From: Thermoflexus hugenholtzii JAD2
GTDB lineage: Bacteria; Chloroflexota; Dehalococcoidia; SHYB01
DNA length: 9,661 bases
Direction: 5' to 3'
Assembly (NCBI GenBank): GCA_945861815.1
Contig: CAMAVV010000044.1
Location: 1-9,661, forward strand
Of this stretch, positions 6,710-9,661 are shown piece by piece. Numbering within the stretch: position 1 is the stretch's first letter; every line of letters begins with the position of its first letter. The notes under the pieces are model-generated. The model was given only the letters and a program-made list of their open reading frames with translations. It had not been told where the DNA came from and made no database searches. The position numbers and the translations under genes are program-made.

Positions 6710-6782
6710 AAAAGGATAGCAGATGCGGAGGGTGTGGAGACCTCTCCAAAGAATGACAAATAGCTAGGACGGTAACGTCACT

Positions 6783-7367
6783 CTACTTGCCATGGCAGCG
6801 CTTGTACTTTTGGCCGCTTCCGCACGGGCATGGTTCGTTGCGCCCTACTTTGTCTCCCCCATCTGCCATCAATTTTTTGCCAGCAGCTTGATTGGCAGCC
6901 TGCACAAAGTCTATGCATTCGAATGAAGGGACCCTGAACGAAAAGACTGTGATACCGTTCAGATGCGTCACGGCAAAGTCCCCAGTACCAATGATATCCA
7001 TCCCAATCAGGAGATCCGCGTCTGGAGTCAGGTTGCCTTTGGTCACTCTCACCTGAGGAAATCCAACGTGGTTGGGCAGCATCATGGCAACCAGGTATGT
7101 TTCGGTTATAACTACGCCTGAAGCTGTACTGACCTGTGTGATGCCAGTCGGCTTGAGCTGACAAGCGTCTATCACGTTTTGAGTGATAACTGAGTTTGTC
7201 GCCCCGGTGTCCCAGATGCCAGTGTACTGTTTAGTCGAGGGAGGAGCTGCCACAGTCTTGGGGTCGAACGCTTCAGCCACCTGAACAGGTGTCTTGAGTA
7301 CGTTCGCACGGCCGCGATGACGCGTGGTGAATGACTTGTACTGGATCTGGATAGTCTTAGGAAGCAT
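6783..7367 (-). CDS. Retropepsin-like aspartic protease with C-terminal SEC-C zinc motif
   Basis: 194 residues. The retropepsin-like domain (about 45-145) has the catalytic triplet Asp53-Thr54-Gly55 in IWDTGATNSVI, a flap-like region around STASGVVIT (80-88), and DLLIGMDII (118-126), the second hallmark of this fold. Such single-domain proteases work as homodimers. Residues 173-194 hold a SEC-C motif, RNEPCPCGSGQKYKRCH, with Cys180, Cys182, Cys191 and His192 as zinc ligands. SEC-C is best known from the SecA tail and occurs on many other proteins. There is no signal peptide, so it is cytoplasmic by prediction. It lies 12 nt after the stop of the small gene upstream, so the two are probably one operon. 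GC here is near 53% (hand count of one line), well below the flanking genes. Its target is unknown. Confidence 0.85.
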   Translation of the reverse strand: MLPKTIQIQYKSFTTRHRGRANVLKTPVQVAEAFDPKTVAAPPSTKQYTGIWDTGATNSVITQNVIDACQLKPTGITQVSTASGVVITETYLVAMMLPNHVGFPQVRVTKGNLTPDADLLIGMDIIGTGDFAVTHLNGITVFSFRVPSFECIDFVQAANQAAGKKLMADGGDKVGRNEPCPCGSGQKYKRCHGK

Positions 7368-7379
7368 CCCCGGCCCGTT

Positions 7380-7625
7380 TTATTTGAATGCGACCCGAGA
7401 ATGGAAACTCTGCGGTGCAGACTTCCCTAGGGGCTCAGCCTTCTGGACGAGAAAGGTCCCCATCTCATGTATAAGGGACGTCTTCTTTACAGCTTCAATC
7501 TCAGATTCATACACGCCTATGACCTTCTGCCCCTTGATCACCAAGACCTTCCCACGATGCTGCTTCGCTAACTCTTCTTGGTGGGCGATGTAGTACTCGT
7601 ATGCGCGCTTTAGGTTCTGTTGCAT
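7380..7625 (-). CDS. Small DUF5678-like protein, partner of the retropepsin-like protease
   Basis: 81 residues from ATG 7625, which has AAAAGGGG 5 nt upstream. The frame is open to 7667, but the extra 14 residues lack a comparable ribosome-binding site. It opens with an amphipathic helix (NLKRAYEYYIAHQEELAKQH), then GKVLVIKGQKVIGVYESEIEA and GTFLVQKAEP. That layout (helix, 'GK-hydrophobic' strand, second helix, 'FLVQK' strand) resembles DUF5678-type small proteins, which I recall being found beside aspartic protease genes in bacteria and archaea. The match is by eye. It may bind, guide or be cleaved by the protease encoded 12 nt downstream; all three are inference. Low GC (about 52% on a hand-counted line) shows it belongs with the protease gene. 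Confidence 0.7.
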   Translation of the reverse strand: MQQNLKRAYEYYIAHQEELAKQHRGKVLVIKGQKVIGVYESEIEAVKKTSLIHEMGTFLVQKAEPLGKSAPQSFHSRVAFK

Positions 7626-7822
7626 AGTGGCCCCTTTTGACTTTGTGATGTTACCACAGACCGCCAATCACGTCGCTCGCCTCCTTGTTCCCGCTTGTGT
7701 CTATAACCAAAACCTTGAGTGCGGCGGACTTGGTTTATCCACACATCTTTGATCCTCTCCGTACTCTCACCCCAGCACCTCCATTAGTTGACGCGACTTG
7801 CCATGCCCAAAGAAAACATGGG
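7626..7822. other. Intergenic stretch between helicase and protease module
   Basis: 197 bp of AT-richer DNA. I could not pick a convincing promoter for the small gene; TAACAT near 7650 on the minus strand is a possible -10 but has no matching -35. A short inverted repeat, CCATG (7801-7805) with CATGG (7817-7821), lies just past the helicase stop. No terminator, RNA gene or ORF is supported. Confidence 0.4.
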
Positions 7823-9376
7823 TCAGCTCGATACCACCCTCCCTCCCATGCGCAGCGCCTCTGCCACCAGCGGCGATGGCGTACTCACAGGACTCACGGA
7901 ACTCACAGATTTTCCTCTATCTTCTTCTACATTTCCTGACCCAGCCTCGTGCGATTGAATAGAAATAGGAAAAACCTGTGAGTCGTGTGAGTTACGTGAG
8001 TTGCCACTGTGCTTATGTAACCCAATGCCAACATATGACCAGACCATCTTGCCGTTCACTGCCTTCTGCGCCAATCGCACCTTCGGCCTGGCGCGTTTGA
8101 GAGCGTTGCCAATGGCATGCTTCGTCACACTCACGCCCAGGCCGTGGGTCAGCGTGTACGCCCTATAGGCGTCCATGAACTCGCCGCAGGGGGTGAAGGC
8201 CTCCGCCTCGTCCACCGTGTTCCCATTGAGCCAAACGATAAAAGGGTCCGTCGCCTCCACGAACTCGTTGTGGGCCTCCTGCATCGCAGGGGTGATGGTG
8301 AAGCCGCGCCGGCGCAAGCGGGGGAGCGCCTCTATGGCGAGGTTCAGAAGGCCGCTCAATTCGCCAGGGTCGGCCAGGAGCTTGTCGATCTCGCCGGGTG
8401 GCAGCTGGTCAGGCTCGTCGCGGTAGCGGCGCTGGAAGCGGCAGACGATCCACCTGTCGAAGAAGGCAGGCGAGGAGTCGGGGGAACGCGGCGGCGCGTT
8501 GGCGGAGAAGACGAGGCGCGCGAAGGGTTCGAAGTCGAAGCTCTCCTTGAACTTATGCTCGCCGGTGATGGCGTCGCCGGCGACGCTGTTCTTGAACATG
8601 CTCGTCCCTGCGAGGTAGGCCGAGGGCAGGTCGGCGTAGAAGTTGGCCAGCTTCCCCGAGAGACGCGCTGCCTTGAACTTATCGGCCTCCAGCTGGTGCA
8701 GGGCGATGTTGCTGACGTTGCGCCTGCCCAGAAAGGCGCGCAGGGCGGCCAGGAGGCGGCTCTTCCCCTCGCCGCCTTCGCCCAGGAAAAGGAGCGCCTT
8801 TTGCAAACTCATGTCGGGCGTCATGAGCCAGGCGGCGACCTCGGCGATAAGGGTAGGGCCGCTTTCGCCGAACCAGTCGGTGGCGAAGCGCAGCCAGTTG
8901 GGACAGGTCGCCGAAGGGTCGTAGGCCACCGGGAGCTGCACCGTGGTGGTGTACGTTGGCGAATGGGGTTTCAGCTCCCGCGTCTCCAGGTACAGCAGGC
9001 CATTCTTCAGGTTGAGCTTGTCGAGATAGGGCTTGAGAAAAAGCGTCCACGCATCGACGCGTATGTATTCGACCACCTCGGCGGCCTTGCCGGAGGACCA
9101 GGAGTCGATGAAGCCCGTCTCCTCCAAGGTCTCCTTACACTTGCGCTTCACGAACTCCTCGCCGTCGTCCAGGTAGACGCCCTCGAAGTAGCGATAGAGG
9201 CGTCCGCCCTTGTCCCGCGCGAAGTGCTCATCGCGCTTGATGCGCTCTGCAATCTCAAAGGCCTGAGCCTTCGGAGGCCGCGCCGCCATCCATATCCCCT
9301 GTCCTGCTCCGCCATAGCCACCGTACATAGTCTCCTTGTTCACCTCACCATATCTGTCTATCTCTATTATGACCAC
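7823..9376 (-). CDS. D5/P4-type superfamily 3 replicative helicase, lacking a primase domain
   Basis: 517 residues, related to the helicase half of phage/plasmid primase-helicases (P4 alpha, poxvirus D5). Residues about 40-150 fit the D5 N-terminal domain (YRYFEGVYLDDGEEFV). The ATPase core has Walker A GEGGEGKS at 199-206, Walker B-like LANFYADL at 243-250, GDAITGEHKFKESF at 267-280, and a sensor segment RLVFSANAPP at 287-296 ending in FFDRW. Residues about 395-453 look like the C-terminal winged helix. No TOPRIM or archaeo-eukaryotic primase domain precedes it. Residues 456-517 are a low-complexity tail (N-S-x and x-V-S tripeptides) produced by 9-bp DNA repeats. GTG 9376 has AGGGGGT 8 nt upstream; ATG 9328 (AAGGAG 3 nt upstream) is an alternative. 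It marks mobile or phage-derived DNA; no integrase or capsid gene is in view. Confidence 0.88.
   Translation of the reverse strand: MVIIEIDRYGEVNKETMYGGYGGAGQGIWMAARPPKAQAFEIAERIKRDEHFARDKGGRLYRYFEGVYLDDGEEFVKRKCKETLEETGFIDSWSSGKAAEVVEYIRVDAWTLFLKPYLDKLNLKNGLLYLETRELKPHSPTYTTTVQLPVAYDPSATCPNWLRFATDWFGESGPTLIAEVAAWLMTPDMSLQKALLFLGEGGEGKSRLLAALRAFLGRRNVSNIALHQLEADKFKAARLSGKLANFYADLPSAYLAGTSMFKNSVAGDAITGEHKFKESFDFEPFARLVFSANAPPRSPDSSPAFFDRWIVCRFQRRYRDEPDQLPPGEIDKLLADPGELSGLLNLAIEALPRLRRRGFTITPAMQEAHNEFVEATDPFIVWLNGNTVDEAEAFTPCGEFMDAYRAYTLTHGLGVSVTKHAIGNALKRARPKVRLAQKAVNGKMVWSYVGIGLHKHSGNSRNSHDSQVFPISIQSHEAGSGNVEEDRGKSVSSVSPVSTPSPLVAEALRMGGRVVSS
7883..7909 (+). repeat. Left array of three 9-bp direct repeats
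   Basis: Three back-to-back units: ACTCACAGG, ACTCACGGA, ACTCACAGA (core ACTCAC plus a variable triplet). On the coding (minus) strand they encode the repeating tripeptide S/P-V-S at residues 489-497 of the helicase. They pair with the inverted array at 7975-8001. Confidence 0.85.
7975..8001 (-). repeat. Right array of three 9-bp repeats, inverted relative to 7883-7909
   Basis: Plus-strand units CCTGTGAGT, CGTGTGAGT, TACGTGAGT; on the minus strand these are ACTCACGTA, ACTCACACG, ACTCACAGG. The unit nearest the centre is identical to the first unit of the left array. They encode N/D-S-x tripeptides at helicase residues 459-467. The inverted match continues inward: ACTCACAGA-TTTT-CCT on the left (7901-7916) against ACTCACAGG-TTTTT-CCT read from 7983 to 7967. 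About 50 bp of AT-richer DNA lies between the arms. Confidence 0.85.
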
Positions 9377-9412
9377 TGTTATCTACCCCCTGACCGGAAC
9401 CGAGGGGGAAGG

Positions 9413-9579
9413 GCCGACCTAACCCCTAACCCCTTCCCTGGGAGGGAAGGGGCATTTCGCTTGCGTAGGCAAACGCATTCGTTATAGTCAACGTAGCGTC
9501 CCTCTCCTCTCAGGGGCTTTGCCCGATTATTGTCGATTGCCCGACAAATCGAGGCTCTGCCCGAGAAATGGGAGAGGGA
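9413..9579. repeat. Structured intergenic repeat, copy 2, with extra sequence in the terminal hairpin
   Basis: Same blocks and orientation as copy 1 at 4505-4604. It opens with CCTAACC/TAACCCC tandem units. The first hairpin is perfect here: a 10-bp stem, CCCCTTCCCT with AGGGAAGGGG, around a GGG loop (9430-9452). ATTTCGCTTGCGTA (9454-9467) is identical to copy 1. The terminal stem TCCCTCTCC (9499-9507) and GGAGAGGGA (9571-9579) is conserved, but the 4-nt loop of copy 1 is replaced by 63 nt (9508-9570). It lies just upstream of the helicase start. Confidence 0.75.
9520..9564 (+). repeat. Degenerate tandem repeat within the hairpin insert
   Basis: The heptamer TGCCCGA occurs three times (9520-9526, 9538-9544, 9558-9564) at steps of 18 and 20 nt. 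Units 2 and 3 extend to TGCCCGA-C/G-AAAT. A small inverted pair, TGTCG (9531-9535) and CGACA (9542-9546), lies between the first two. This is the material that separates the two arms of the terminal hairpin in repeat copy 2. Confidence 0.55.
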
Positions 9580-9582
9580 AAT

Positions 9583-9600
9583 GATTCAAACTTTTGAGTC
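9583..9600 (-). terminator. Possible weak terminator hairpin after the right-edge gene
   Basis: An 18-nt near-perfect inverted repeat, GACTCAAA-AG-TTTGAATC on the minus strand, with one C-A mismatch, starting 3 nt after the predicted stop at 9604-9606. It is followed by ATTTCCC rather than a clean U-run, so the terminator call is weak. Confidence 0.25.
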
Positions 9601-9603
9601 AAA

Positions 9604-9661
9604 TTATTCGTTCTTCAAAATTGCCGCGAGAAACAATAGACCGAGACCGATAGCAAGCAAT
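9604..9661 (-). CDS. Possible C-terminal fragment of a membrane protein
   Basis: Only 18 codons plus a stop are inside the window. Read on the minus strand from 9660, the residues LLAIGLGLLFLAAILKNE end at TAA (9604-9606). That is a plausible last transmembrane helix with a short charged tail, and local GC is much lower than in the flanking genes. The fragment is too short for a family call and could be chance. Confidence 0.35.
   Translation of the reverse strand, partial: LLAIGLGLLFLAAILKNE

Noticed and set aside
5883..6719. Plus-strand open frame (278 codons) opposite the SDR gene
   Set aside because: Antisense shadow with biased composition (His/Arg/Gly/Ala); the SDR on the other strand has full family motifs.
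6736..6747. Short inverted repeat GGAGA-CC-TCTCC upstream of the SDR gene
   Set aside because: Five base pairs with a 2-nt loop are too short to support an operator or terminator.
7883..8001. CRISPR array
   Set aside because: Units are 9 bp, contiguous, without spacers, and occur as two inverted sets of three inside a coding region; no cas genes are present.
8117..9487. Long open frame on the plus strand (456 codons) opposite the helicase
   Set aside because: It is a mirror of the GC-rich helicase codons. The product is rich in Arg/Gly/Val with no recognisable motif, while the minus-strand product has intact Walker motifs.
9577..9661. tRNA or attachment site at the right edge of the accessory region
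   Set aside because: No tRNA-like cloverleaf or T-loop motif is visible, and no direct repeat matching the left side of the accessory genes (near 6760) was found.

Overview
This is a GC-rich bacterial chromosome fragment. The best guess is an uncultured Chloroflexota, probably Dehalococcoidia-like. That is an inference from the gene types: ADP-forming acyl-CoA synthetase subunits, a bacterial ComB homologue, and Ser/Thr/Pro-linker lipoproteins in a high-GC background. There is no rRNA or other marker gene to prove it, and I see no tRNA, rRNA or CRISPR array.

Left part (1-4504). The window opens in the last 77 codons of an ATP-grasp (beta-type) subunit of an ADP-forming acyl-CoA synthetase. 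Next come three genes on the minus strand. Two are adjacent secreted proteins, a lipoprotein and a signal-peptide protein, that share a homologous C-terminal domain of unknown function. The third is a YvcK/GlmR-type UDP-sugar-binding factor with a good sigma70-like promoter. Divergent from yvcK, on the plus strand, is a complete alpha subunit of an ADP-forming acyl-CoA synthetase. Its matching beta subunit may be the gene cut by the left edge.

Middle part (4505-6709). A structured intergenic repeat separates the alpha subunit from a convergent three-gene operon on the minus strand: an NAD-dependent epimerase/dehydratase-like SDR, a ComB-type 2-phosphosulfolactate phosphatase homologue, and a CrcB/Fluc fluoride channel. 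The first two overlap by GTGA and the last two are 4 nt apart. A hairpin in the leader overlaps the ribosome-binding site of the first gene.

Right part (6783-9661). This looks like accessory DNA. A lower-GC two-gene module encodes a DUF5678-like small protein and a retropepsin-like aspartic protease fused to a SEC-C zinc motif. Upstream of it on the same strand is a D5/P4-type superfamily 3 helicase without a primase domain. The 3' end of the helicase gene carries an inverted pair of three-unit 9-bp repeat arrays around an AT-richer centre, which resembles an iteron-type site. Just upstream of the helicase lies a second copy of the 4505-4604 repeat; here one hairpin loop holds about 63 nt of extra sequence. 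The window ends in what may be the C-terminal membrane helix of another minus-strand gene.

The strongest candidates for something undescribed are the DUF5678-like/retropepsin-SEC-C module, the inverted 9-mer arrays inside the helicase gene, and the structured dispersed repeat.
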